NCBI RefSeq assembly: GCF_016808095.1
Contig: NC_068980.1
Location: 3,162,001-3,226,000, forward strand
Direction of reading: 5' to 3'
From: Vigna angularis
Taxonomy: Eukaryota; Streptophyta; Magnoliopsida; Fabales; Fabaceae
DNA length: 64,000 nt
Positions 36,286-47,830 of the stretch are shown in pieces; positions within the stretch are counted from its first letter, which is position 1; every line of letters starts with the position of its first letter. Under the pieces are notes generated by a model. The model worked only from the letters and a program-made list of their open reading frames with translations, was not told where the DNA came from and searched no databases. Both the position numbers and the translations under genes were made by a program.

Positions 36286-39200
36286 TAAGTTTTAGTTAAT
36301 ATAATCATTAATTATTTTAATTATTTTCTTGTAACGTTATATTTGAAATAAAAAGTTACTTTCGTTTACGTGATATATCTTAGAAATGTAATTTCTGTTA
36401 TGTCTTCATCTTTATTGAATAAAGAATATAACTATACTCGTATTTTTATTTACACCTTACTGCTTTAATTATCAATTAAATAATTATTTTTACAAAAAAG
36501 AAGAAATAAACGTGATATTATTAAGGATCGAATATCAAAAGAACACTCATTTTAAGGATTTACATAGTTCAACAATTAAAATTATAAAAATAAGATACTT
36601 TGGTGTGAAAAAATAAGTAATATATAAAATTATTAAAGGTGTATAAATAATTAAATTTGTACCTCATAAACCATTTATTTAATGAAATTGATGTTTTTAT
36701 TTTATGAAATACAATATATCATTTGAGAAAGCGCACAAAAGAAAAATATGTAATGAAAGTTTATATAAGAGAAAATATACTTTAATAAACTTTGTTAATA
36801 TTGAATATAATAACCGAAAAATAATACAAAAATGTGTAAAAAAAAAAGAATATCTGATTTTTCCAAAATAAAATGAAACAAGAACATGAGAGAAAAACAA
36901 GCTTTTAAGATATCTATTAAGACAAATTGAATCAATGGAAAGATTTTTAATAAAAATTGAGCCAAATGAAATAATATAATGGAAAAATTAATTTGTGATC
37001 CTTTATTTTTGTTTTGACCACAAAAGCACAAATTGTGAAAACAACATGTTAATATATTACTTAAAGTTAAAGGTAACGTTTCCTCTAGAAAAGCTTGGAC
37101 CAAATTCTTGCTAGTTATAATTATACAAAGAGCTTTCGGCAACTCATCCCTTCAATTATGTAATATTATATTAAGGTACAAGCACAAAAGAAGACATAAT
37201 AAGGAGTCATGTCAACTAAGGACAATACAATACAAGAGAGAAGACTTGAAAGCTGTGAGATGCAAACCAAGTCACCTCAAGCATTATTCATAAGTCACCA
37301 TTTGTTACAGTTGCTACTTGCTATGGTGATGAAAGTATTGCAGTGACCAAAGTGCAAAAAACTACCTTAAATTTCAGTGAGACAGAGGTACAAGACAAAT
37401 AGGTACATAGGTTAAAGAAGAAAGAAAGTGTTTTGTTTTCTAATTCTAACCAACTTTCTACCTTACATGAAGCCAAAATTGACCGACACAAGAAACTCTA
37501 CTTCGTGTCAGTGCTATTCTATTAGGGAACCTATTCCTAATCTTACTCTGTTTTCAACACACACCACTACATTCTCAGCACACTCCACAGTTGAGTTGAG
37601 TGAAGTAACATTACCATTTTCTCTCTCATATACCAATTACTCACCATCCCTTTTTTCATTTGGTGTGCAGATCGGAGAGAATCTCGTAAAAATCTCATTT
37701 TTTAAACCATGATTTAACGGTTCTCATTCAAATGATTCCACAATTTTTTTCTCCCCAAAATATAACAATGTCCATGAATTTCTTTATTTTACCTATCTTT
37801 CTATCACATTTTAAATACCATTTTATCCTTTCACTCTTCCAGTTCTATGACGAAAGGATGAGTCTAATTTTAAGTTCATCAATACATACTTAGGATTACC
37901 ATACATAAAAGGTACTGTGTATTTTAAAAATTGAAACTTTCTTATCGTTATGTGTTTAAAAAATGTACCAAAAGATAGAAAGAGGATAAAATATTAAGTG
38001 ATTCTTCTTGTACTTCTCAATTTTTGTCCTATACTTCAAAAATTTTATTATTTATTTGATTAACAACTAATTGTCTTAAAAAACTAATTAAAAATTTTAC
38101 AAATTTTAAAAATTATGAATATTTTAATCGATTTTCGAAAGTTGATGAAGTCTTAATAGACCGGTTAAAACTTTGTCGGCTTTCGAAAACTAATTAAAGT
38201 TTTAACTGTTTTCAAAATTCATGAAACTCTTAACGATTTTCAAAAAGTTATTAATTGTTAATAAAAAAGATAATATTAAAATTTTGGAGATACAAAACAA
38301 AATTTGAAAAGGGTAGAAAAAATCACTCTAAAATATTTAAAATGTCTTAAACTTCAACTTAAATACGCTTAAACTTCAACTCAACTCATAGACTATATGA
38401 AACTACTAGAAATAACTCTCATCTTTACCCTCACAAGTCAAGGTGAAAATCGGCACATTGACATGCATGTGCAAATTTGTCATCACATTAGTTATTCTTG
38501 TTCTTTGTTTAATATTTTCTTAGCTTTCTGTTCCATATGCATGCTTCTATTGACTTTTTACATTAAATAAAACTGCTAAGAAATACTTGAAAGATATATG
38601 AAAAAGGTTTTTTAGGGGTAAGGCAGTTATGCTGATCACACATTTATAAATTATTATATAATATGAGAATACCAGCTTGCACATCTATTTCTGCATAGTT
38701 TTAAGACAGAAAACCGTAAAATAAGAGAATTGCATGATGAGAAGAGAACAAGGTGAAGAATAATAACTTGAGAAATTGATTACGTGTAAAGACTTTACTT
38801 GATAAGAAAATGGCCACTCTTCACGAGATAAACAGTGTTATTAATTATCCTCATAATTTGTCTTTGAATAAGATGGTTTTTCCCACTTAGAATAGCAATT
38901 GGTCCTACAACACCTTTTCTTCACAAAAGAGAGATGCCTTTAGTACTTTCCCTACTCCAACAATGTTTATATCAATAAGCCATAATGCCACAATGTACCT
39001 TAAAGATTCTACTCAATACAATATAAACTAAATACTAAAATTGGAGGATTGTCACAACACTTAAACTCAGCAAACACGACCTAAAATAACAAAAAACGAT
39101 ACATTTTTTAACAACACATGCGATTTTCAATCATTCGTACTCGATGCAACTCGAAGGTTATTGTGTAAGAAATTCTTTTTACTTTTATGTCAATTTCTTT

Positions 39201-39631
39201 CCCTTATGACGTGATTATCATTGAATATTTCAGTAAGATCGATCCAACCCAATGTAATGTGTAATGTGCATGTTGAAAAACTTATTTGGATTTTTCAATA
39301 TTATCGTATACGCTTTTTTTTAACAAATTATTATTTTTTATTACATAATCATACCTTTTTTTTAAAATAATCTATATACTATTATAATTATACATTTTTT
39401 AATTAGATAATTTTATCCTTTACTAAATAATTTTTTTCCAACTTAATAGAATACATAGTTAACAACCTATCTGTTTAAAGATAATTGCATAATTATTTTG
39501 AATTAAATGTAAGTACCACATGTTTTTTTATAATTTTTAATCATTCTTTTTAAAATTATATGTTTTCCTAAAATTTTATTATTTTAGTGATTCTCAGCTA
39601 GTGTAAAGTAAATTTAACACGTGTGTGTGTT

Positions 39632-39712
<81 letters not shown>

Positions 39713-41101
39713 GAAGTATCCAGTGAAAACAAATATATCAATATCTGCAAATTAGAAACTAGATGCCAATTTCATCTTAATCACATGTGAGATATCAATA
39801 ACACAAACTTATCGAATATTTGAGGAATAAATATTAAAGTATTGTTTATAGAGCATAGTTCTTGGGAGCATTTTTCTTTACAAAAGAAAAAGGAATATGA
39901 TGCTGCACTTTTCAAAGAATTAAATATGGACCAACACTTTCCTTTTTTTCACACTCCTATTTAACAATTCTAATAGTTCTCTTTCATAATTTTATTTATA
40001 TTTATTTATATTAGTTAGATATAATATTTTATTATTGAAAGGAGTTGTAAAATGGAAAGAAAAAAAAATTATGGATCTCAAAGTATAATTTTCCCTGAAT
40101 ATATATAAAATTACTACATTAATAGACTACAAATATAAAAAGAATGTAATCTATATATAGGGTGACAATTTTTGAAATTATTTTTAAAGAATATACTATG
40201 GTTAAGTTAAAATAATAGTTTATACATGAATAAAAAACTTTTTCTTTTTTAATTTTTTTCATTCTCATTTTCTTTCTCCTCCGTTTGTTTTTCTCTTTTC
40301 GTCTCACTTAAACCTTAAATATTTGTTTATGTTTGATTATTTATGTTACATTAACTACTCATATCGTTGCTACCCATAATTTCAATGTTATCTATGGTAT
40401 TATTCACATTCCTTAAAGCATATTCTTAAGTTATGCATTCTTTTTTTCACCTATTTTAATGTATTTAAAAATTTTGTATATTATTTTGGTATAGTTTTCT
40501 ATTATTGATTTATTGTTTGCAAAAATTTAGTTTATTTGATGTTGAGACTAAGTTTATTTGCAAAAATTTAGACTTAACATGGACATGTATACATCTTCAC
40601 CCATATTTGAGACTCAAAACTAAGAAAATGAAATGTTATAAGCAAATTAAATATTAGTACTAAAAGAGGGAGTTCTTTTGTGGCGCACAAATATTTTTAT
40701 ATAGTGTTGTAATCTCATCTTGTATAATAAAATAATTATATTAAATATGTTATTGTTGTAATGAGAAATATATTAGAAATATAATAAATAGATTTTATTA
40801 TATATTTTAATTAAATAGGATAGAAGAATATTTAAAATCTTACTCTTACACTTTTAGAAGAATAACATAGTAGATGGGAACGGATGTTCATGCATCTGAA
40901 ACAAAAAATATTTGACATATAAACAACAATATCTTACAATTGTATATGTAGTATCCAACTATACAAAAGCATATGATAGCAGTAAATTCTGAGTAACTCC
41001 GTTACTTTGCGTTCTACACCGTTATTCATTCCCCAATATAGACAGAAATTTAAAGAGTTAAAAAGAATAGGTAGCTAGGTCTACCACCTCCCACACATGC
41101 G
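36286..41101. other. Intergenic AT-rich DNA
   Basis: This is the 3' side of the kinase gene and the remainder of an 11-kb gene-free interval. Open frames (minus 36697-37142; plus 37108-37293 and 37428-37712) carry no recognised motif. A (GT)n-(AT)n array is listed separately. I saw no RNA gene and no transposon coding sequence. Confidence 0.4.
39620..39709. repeat. Compound (GT)n-(AT)n microsatellite
   Basis: CGTGTGTGTGTTTATATGTGT leads into a pure AT run of about 69 bp (39641-39709). Confidence 0.95.
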
Positions 41102-42241
41102 TCAGAATTCCGGTAAAGAAACGTTTTTCTGAAACTCACACGACGGTGACCGTAACGGCGAGGGGGGCAAAGACGGTGGAGATTTCAGACTCTGAAAGTA
41201 TCCCCTTACGTCAAGTCCATCGGCGAAAGGCTTCGTAACCTCTTCTCTTGAAGGAATAAACGGCGGCCGCACAACCTCCGTTAGTAGGTCCCATTTAACC
41301 CCTCTGAAGAACTCGTGCTCCTTGATCTCGGTGGCGCCGCGAACATAACCCAAACGCTTGGAAGGGTCCTTTTCTAGCAACCGAGATATTAGGTCCGTCA
41401 ACGCTGTTTTCTTCCCGACAAACTCGGGCGTCTTCAACAACACGTTGCGAAACGTTTCCTTGCGATTCCTCCCCTTGAACGGCGTGGTTCCGTACACCAT
41501 CTCGTGGGCGAGGACGCCGAGGGCCCACCAGTCAACGGCGAAGCCGTGCCCCTCGCCTCGGAGGACCTCCGGCGCGATGTACTCCTCGGTGCCCACGAAC
41601 GAGTTCGAGCGCTCGAAGCTTGGCGCGGCGCGGCGAGCTGCGGGGGTGACTCGGGCGGACTTGGGGGTCTTCGTGAGTGGGGCCCAGCGGAAGTTGCGGC
41701 GGGGCTTGCGCGGGGCGGTGTCAGGAATGTGGGAGTTGGAGGGAGAGGAGGTGTTGGTTTTGGTGGGAGAGAGAGTTCGGGAGAGGTCGAAGTCGGTGAG
41801 AGTGACGTGGCCGGATTGTTGAATGAGGACGTTTTCGGGTTTGAGGTCGCGGTACACGATGTGCATGGAGTGAAGGTGGTGGAGAGCGCAGAGAATCTCG
41901 GCGAGGTAGAAGCGGACGACGGCGGGGGAGAATATGTGATCCGTTTGGCGATAGCGGAGGTGGTTGAGGTCGCCGCCAGGGCAGTAGGGGACGGCCCAGC
42001 CCATTAAGTTGTTGGACTCAAAGGAACCCAGTAGGGTGGGGAGGAAGGGGTGGGATAAGCGAGAGAGAACAGTGATTTCCCAGTGGGCGCGGCGAGCACC
42101 GTCGTGGAGGGATGATGATTTGTCGACCACTTTGAGAGCCACGTGGCCGGAGTTGTGTTGCACGAGAAACACAGTGCCCATGGCCCCTTTGCCTAAAACT
42201 TTCAGTACCTTAAGGTTGTCGAGGTCAAGTTTCTCTGCCAT
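41102..42241 (-). CDS. UCN: AGC-VIII serine/threonine kinase of the UNICORN (UCN/UCNL) group
   Basis: This is an intronless, GC-rich gene of 379 residues starting at ATG 42241 (MAEKLDLDNL). The kinase landmarks are the Gly loop GKGAMG (Gly17, Gly19, Gly22), Lys37 in VALKVVDK, the catalytic loop YRDLKPEN with Asp132, and DFD at 150-152 in place of DFG. DFD is the AGC-VIII signature. An activation-segment insertion of about 55 residues (155-208) carries a basic patch, RKPRRNFRW, and precedes SNSFVGTEEYIAPE. WALGVLAHEM and PFKGRNRKETFRN follow. The closeness to Arabidopsis UCN and UCNL is a recollection of the family, not a search. UCN restrains planar tissue growth, notably in ovule integuments, partly by repressing a KANADI factor. 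The C-terminus ends VSLPEF, a degenerate version of the hydrophobic FxxF PDK1-interacting motif, so PDK1 dependence is doubtful. Long plus-strand frames here are shadows. Confidence 0.87.
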   Translation of the reverse strand: MAEKLDLDNLKVLKVLGKGAMGTVFLVQHNSGHVALKVVDKSSSLHDGARRAHWEITVLSRLSHPFLPTLLGSFESNNLMGWAVPYCPGGDLNHLRYRQTDHIFSPAVVRFYLAEILCALHHLHSMHIVYRDLKPENVLIQQSGHVTLTDFDLSRTLSPTKTNTSSPSNSHIPDTAPRKPRRNFRWAPLTKTPKSARVTPAARRAAPSFERSNSFVGTEEYIAPEVLRGEGHGFAVDWWALGVLAHEMVYGTTPFKGRNRKETFRNVLLKTPEFVGKKTALTDLISRLLEKDPSKRLGYVRGATEIKEHEFFRGVKWDLLTEVVRPPFIPSREEVTKPFADGLDVRGYFQSLKSPPSLPPSPLRSPSCEFQKNVSLPEF

Positions 42242-42249
42242 TTCGTTAC

Positions 42250-45200
42250 AAAAGAGAGAGAGAGAGAGCTACCTGGTCTGTGTTTGTTTGATCCACCCTT
42301 GCTGCTGCTATTAACGTTTTATAATGATGTTGTTGTACTGTTGTATGCGGATTTACTTTTGTTTTTTCTGTGCACTACACTGTTCTGTAATGTTACTCCC
42401 ATGACAAGCTCTTTTTATCATTATTTCTTCATTTAGTGATTATAGCCATTGTAATGGTAAGAAGGTGGTAGAGGAAAACAACATTCACAGATGTAAATAA
42501 ATATGTATGAATCTAAATGGTCTTTATGGTGTCGGAAAACTGCTTAAACCTAGCTAGCGAGATTTATTAGATATTGATAAAATGTCATAATAAATAATGC
42601 GCTTGATTTGCGTAGCATAAACTGATAAAGCATATGGTCACACGTGTGACGAGACATAAGCAAACAAAAGTAATTTTGAAAGAGTGTCGAGAAAAAGACA
42701 AAATGAATTAGTCGTACGGTAATCACATGGGAGCTCCTATATTGTAATGAGAACGTGAAGGTGCACCCTAAGCTATTGCTTCATGTTGGAACTTTGTCAC
42801 CTTCTCATTTACCAATCCATTCTTTTATTGGATTTCTTTCTTTAATTAATGGAGCATGACATTTCACTCACCCTTCCTCATGCTCCTCTCAATTATTAAT
42901 CAGCAATATCTCAATAAATCATACACTATATCTTTCAAATATACGATTTGCCCTCTGTATTGCACTTATCATACTCACTTTCCATTCATCAAATTTAGCT
43001 ATTTGCTACACTAAGTTTTCCAGTTAGATCCCTTGTTTTGTATTGTACTCATAGGCTTCAATGGAGGCCAATATATACATGATAATTCAATGTTCTTTGT
43101 CCTTTTGAAATCCATAGATCTTTATCAGAAAACTGTTGAAGGAGTAATATTTTAATCATGAATCCCGTTGTTTATGTTGGCATATAAATCAGAGAGGACA
43201 AAGCAATTAATGAAGTTTCACATGTTGAATACTAATGTTCCTTTGTTTTGTTAGATTTAATGTAGGACGAGACAGGGCACGAATCGTATATGTACGTAGT
43301 AGTACCTTAAAAATTACCAAATAATGTGGAGTAGGCTTGGCTTTGGTCCTGTTGATGATGAATTAGGTGGATGATGTTGAATTAATTAGTGATGGCTTCT
43401 TTGTCAAAAGTGTAGGCTTTGTGGCAGCATAAAAGATGTTGAGATGTAAAAGATGGCATATAAATTAGAACCAAGTCTATGGTTGAAACAGATGAAGGGT
43501 AGACAAGTGGAGGACAACATCATTATGCCTGCTTTAACATTGAATTGACATTATCCTTTTGATTTTGCAAATCTTCTACTTCAAACTGTGAAAAGATATT
43601 TACCCAGAGGAAACCACAGGTATGAAACAAGTAATCAAGGCATCAAAATTCTTTTTTTTTTTTAGTTCATTGATGATGAATTACAACAACGCTGGAATAT
43701 CGTGATTTGGGTAGAAGTTAGGTGATCTTGGATGTCCTTCGTAACATCACCCACCAACTACTAAAATAATGTCTACAAAGGAAAATAGGAATGTTTTAAA
43801 CTTCTTGAACTAACTCTTGAATCCGTCTCATAAAATTCAAACTTTATTATATTTTCGTATAATTTCTCTTGAATGAGTCATAACAACTATGTTAGTGGGA
43901 AGAATGGATTCACATTTTGCATGTTACATCAACATATGTATATATTCTTTAGTTATTCTCTTGTAAAGATATGAGATTATGATTCCAAAGAGATTTATAA
44001 CCACTCCTCATATATTTTAGTAGATGCTTTCTGGAAAATAAATAGGATAAACAGATCTAGGCTAAATCAGTCTATTATTATACAAATCAACACTTTAAGT
44101 GATCTTAACCTAATCATTTGTGAATAAATTAAGGCTTTTTCTTTCTTCAACTCCCATTATTTCTAAAGGTGACTTTCAGATTACCTTATTTGAAAATTTT
44201 TCTGAACAATTCTTTTTAATTTTTTTGAACATGATTTCCAAAAACAAGTTTTCTGTAATAGAATGTATGAAAAAAGCTCTGACATGTATGAAATACAATC
44301 TATAACAAGTTACTATATTTTTGGATTTTCAAAAAATTGTTTTTGGATTCAAAAATTTTATTTATAAGATTTACTATATTTTTTATCTTTGAACTATAAC
44401 GCCCTTTTAATTATAACTATATTTTGATCTGCTAGGTTCTCATTTTTAAGAAATATATGGATGTAAATCCTCGTGCATAAGTATATATAAATGTGCATAA
44501 GTATATATAAATATGAGGAATCAAATATACTATAACTAAAAAAATACTTTTATTTATATAGTAATTTTTATACATATAAAAAAATTGCGGAAAACCAAAG
44601 CTCTCCATAATGGTCATGAAACTCCACTGACAAGAAGATGATGTAATAAGGATGATATTTTAGCCTTTTTATATTATATGACTACGATTAGTAATGATGG
44701 GGATGCATAAAGAAAAAGCCATAAATCAATACTGTGCAAGTCCAAACCCACATCCTCTAAATAAGTTGTATTTTTAAAATACTTGTTAAGTTATTATTCA
44801 ATGTAAATATGAAGTAAAAAAGATGCTTTCTTCTTACACCTCTAAGTTTTCTTTCTTTTTAAATGTATAAATTATCCTTCTTTCACCTTACACCTCCTGC
44901 ACCACAACTGTTGTTGTTCTTGTTCACACACAGTTCAACCTTGATTCATCCACTCAAAGTGCATATTCCTTTATAAAAATAAATATAAATTTTTAACTAA
45001 AATAAATATAAAATTTTAAACTTAACTTAACAAAAAAACGAATATACTGAAAGATGAACAAGATGAAATGAACGAGATAAATAAAGACAAAATGAAATAA
45101 GACACTAGCACGGTTGAAAAAAAAATCAAAGAAGAAAGTTCAAGAAAACAAGAAAGAGAAAATAAGTTCGAAATTGACTTAGAGATGTATCTCCTTCGGT

Positions 45201-45540
45201 AAGTAAATAAATGGACCATAATAAATATGATTTAGTAAACAATAATGAGTGGTTATATAATTTTTTTTTTCATATATATATTTATTTTAATGGATAAATT
45301 TGTTTTCACAATTAAACTTAGAGATACATGAAGAAAGGACATGCAAAAAATAGTTTAACTGCGGGAGGAGGTTTTCTTGGACAGAAAACATTACTTGGAC
45401 TCAGGCCCAGCCCAATAAACAAATCCTCTAGGTCTCGTGGAACCATGTAATTGAACTTTGACCAAAACACGAAATCTATGTGAGGTGATACCAATGACCA
45501 CTACAATTCCCACAAAACCTCAGATTAGGGGAAATTCACA
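42250..45540. other. Intergenic region between the kinase and PRELI-like genes
   Basis: A short (GA)n run at about 42251-42270 lies in the kinase leader. The two genes are divergent, so both promoters lie within this region. A perfect 20-bp tandem duplication (GTGCATAAGTATATATAAAT) is at 44473-44512. No exon, RNA gene or transposon coding was recognised. Confidence 0.4.
44473..44512. repeat. 20-bp perfect tandem duplication
   Basis: GTGCATAAGTATATATAAAT occurs twice in direct succession. Confidence 0.9.
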
Positions 45541-45866
45541 ACCCTTTTAATCTTTTTATGGTAAGCTTCCAATTTTCTCATAGCTCACATCTATTATCAT
45601 TTCGCGGCCCTTTCAATGTCTCAGTTTTTCATCTCTTTGATTGCTATAGCTATGTTTTTTCTTGATCTGCCTCTAGGCTACTGCATTGTTTGTAATAAGT
45701 TCGATATTTGCTATTATTCAACCAGATGTTTTGATTCTTAAGCTTTTAATTTGATTTCTTTGATGCTATTGACATCTGAATTGAACAAGCTTGGTAGATT
45801 GATTGATTGTTCGTTTCCCCTGTCAGATTGCACTGCTAGAGTGAAATTCCCCATCAATTCGCAGCT

Positions 45867-45875
45867 AAACCCTAA
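45867..45875 (+). promoter_or_regulatory. Telo-box (AAACCCTAA) in the leader of the PRELI-like gene
   Basis: AAACCCTAA sits about 55 bp before the ATG at 45929. Telo-boxes near the transcription start are typical of constitutively expressed plant genes. Confidence 0.4.
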
Positions 45876-45928
45876 AACAGAATTTTGGTGTGGTGTGTGT
45901 TGACTTAATTGAGTGAAGAGATAGCATA

Positions 45929-46486
45929 ATGGTGAAAGCATACAGACAGGAACACGTCTACAAACACCCTTGGGAACGTGTAACTAGTGCATCTTGGCGC
46001 AAGTTTGCTGACCCAGAGAACAAACGCATATTATCCCATATTCTTGATGTTGACACATTGAACCATAGTCTTGACCCTTCATCGGGGAAGCTTTACACAA
46101 CTCGTGCCATCACGATCCATTGTCCTGGACCCTGGTTTGTACGTAGAATTGTTGGTCAGGATATTTGCCACTGTGTGGAATCCAGTGTTGTGGATGCACA
46201 GTCGCGTTCCATGCAACTAACCTCTCGGAATATTAGCCTCCAGAAGTTCATAGAAGTGGAAGAAAAGATCCGGTACGACCCTCACCCGGATAACCCGAAT
46301 GGTTGGACGGTTTGCCAGCAGGAGACTCGCATCCGGATTAAGCCATTGTCGGCCCTGGCATCCATGGCTGAAAAGGTGGAGCAGCGATGTGCTGAGAGGT
46401 TTCTTCAGAATAGTGTTAAGGGCAGAGAGGTAATGGAGAGGATATGTAAATATCTTGAGGCAGAATCTAGCAGCCTTGCTTTGTGA
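45929..46486 (+). CDS. PRELI/MSF1-domain protein, probable mitochondrial phospholipid transfer
   Basis: The 185-residue coding region has no intron. The PRELI/MSF1 fold covers about residues 1-170. It begins with VKAYRQEHVYKHPWERVTSASWRKF, which resembles the conserved start of the family. It continues with HILDVDTLNHSLDPSSGKLYTTR and RIVGQDICHCVESSVVDAQS. A C-terminal amphipathic helix (SALASMAEKVEQRCAERFLQ) follows. Family knowledge: Ups/PRELI proteins shuttle phosphatidic acid or phosphatidylserine across the mitochondrial intermembrane space with Mdm35/TRIAP1 partners. Plant members are assumed to act the same way but are little studied. There is no obvious cleavable presequence, as is usual for the family. 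The leader upstream (45540-45928) could contain an intron. Confidence 0.92.
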   Translation: MVKAYRQEHVYKHPWERVTSASWRKFADPENKRILSHILDVDTLNHSLDPSSGKLYTTRAITIHCPGPWFVRRIVGQDICHCVESSVVDAQSRSMQLTSRNISLQKFIEVEEKIRYDPHPDNPNGWTVCQQETRIRIKPLSALASMAEKVEQRCAERFLQNSVKGREVMERICKYLEAESSSLAL

Positions 46487-47159
46487 TTCTGTCTTCTCAT
46501 CTCAGTTTTGGGTTTCTGTAATTTAACTTAATATATTTGTAAAATAACTGAGAAAACATTGCAACATGAAAGGCAGGGAAGATGGTGAAGCTTGTATCTC
46601 CTCCCTGGACTTTAAGAACTAAGAAGACTGTTTAGATCTTCTTCAAATTTTGATTTGTCAAATAATTTTTCAAATTGCTGTAACACAACTTAAAGGATCA
46701 TTTGAATATCTTTTTCTTCTGAATCTTGATCAATCCTTCGGAGTGAGATTGAGACCTAACTCTGTTTTTTGTTTGTCACCTTTTCTTATTTTCTAAGGCA
46801 CTTGGTCACAAGCCTTTGTTTTGCATCTTTATCTTAGTTAATAATATTAGATTATTCTAAATTTTGTACATTTTTAAATTTATATTTTAACGTAAATGAG
46901 GCAGTTTTATATAGATCTCTAGTTTGGCTTCAATGGTAATGTGTAAAAGTGAAGATAGTGGGGGAAAGAAGAAGGAGGTAATATAGACACGGGGCAACAT
47001 CTCTTGAAAAATGGGAATTAAGGAGCATTTCAGGTTAACGGTAGGGGGTTAATGGGTTATAGATGTACTGCTTCTCTCTGAATTTCTTCATCTTTCTCGA
47101 ATATCTCTCAATTTCTCTATTTCCTAGACCCTAATACTGTTCATTGTTGGTTGATTTAG

Positions 47160-47830
47160 TGTTAGTAAAGCGGATTTAGTGCGTTCGTTTGGCGATTGAA
47201 AGAATTGCAAGCGCAAGTGACCAATCAAGGTGAAGAACTTCGATAATTGATGAGTTTGATTGAGTTACGTGATCAATCGCAGCGAGACCCAACCTCTCAA
47301 TTACGATTCAGTTAACTAGTCTCTTACTCCGTTAGAACTCCTTAAGAGTTATTAAAGAAGAATTTGACTAGATTGGTGTGAACTGATATAATTTTCTAAA
47401 AGTTTTTAAAACTCTTGTTCAACACTATACATCATCTAATCCCTTGCAAATAGCGTTTACTATTAAATTGCAAGTTTTAGTTAGAAAAATGTGTTAGTAA
47501 GTTTTAATTTCATTCTTGAAGCTTAAAATCAAAGTTCCTAATTTGACATGGTAGATTGCTTTAGGATGCTAATTCATGCATTTTCTTTTGTTGTTATACG
47601 CTTATTGTCTCTTCCAGTATTCATCTTTGGTTTTACACTGTGCTATAGAGGTGAGAAAATAATTTTTGCATAAATTCTGAGCAACAAGTAGGTTTTACAC
47701 AGAATGAGCCATCTATAGAAGCAACTATTCAGGATTTGAAGACTCAGATGGGACAGCTAGTACTATTCCCACTCAACCATCAGTAAACCCAAAATCTGGA
47801 ACAAGTTGAAGATGCAGATTAGAGTTAGAT
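47160..47830 (+). pseudogene. Decayed retrotransposon gag-like fragment (tentative)
   Basis: One frame reads LKELQAQVTNQGEELR, a stop, then LMSLIELRDQSQRDPTSQLR near 47205-47310. About 400 bp on, another reads EPSIEATIQDLKTQMGQLV near 47702-47760. The second piece resembles the segment found in plant gypsy-type Gag proteins. The pieces are interrupted by stops. The assignment rests on short motifs only. Confidence 0.3.

Noticed and set aside
41295..42314. Plus-strand frames of up to 167 codons over the kinase gene
   Set aside because: They are shadows in a GC-rich intronless gene with biased Gly/Val/Arg content.
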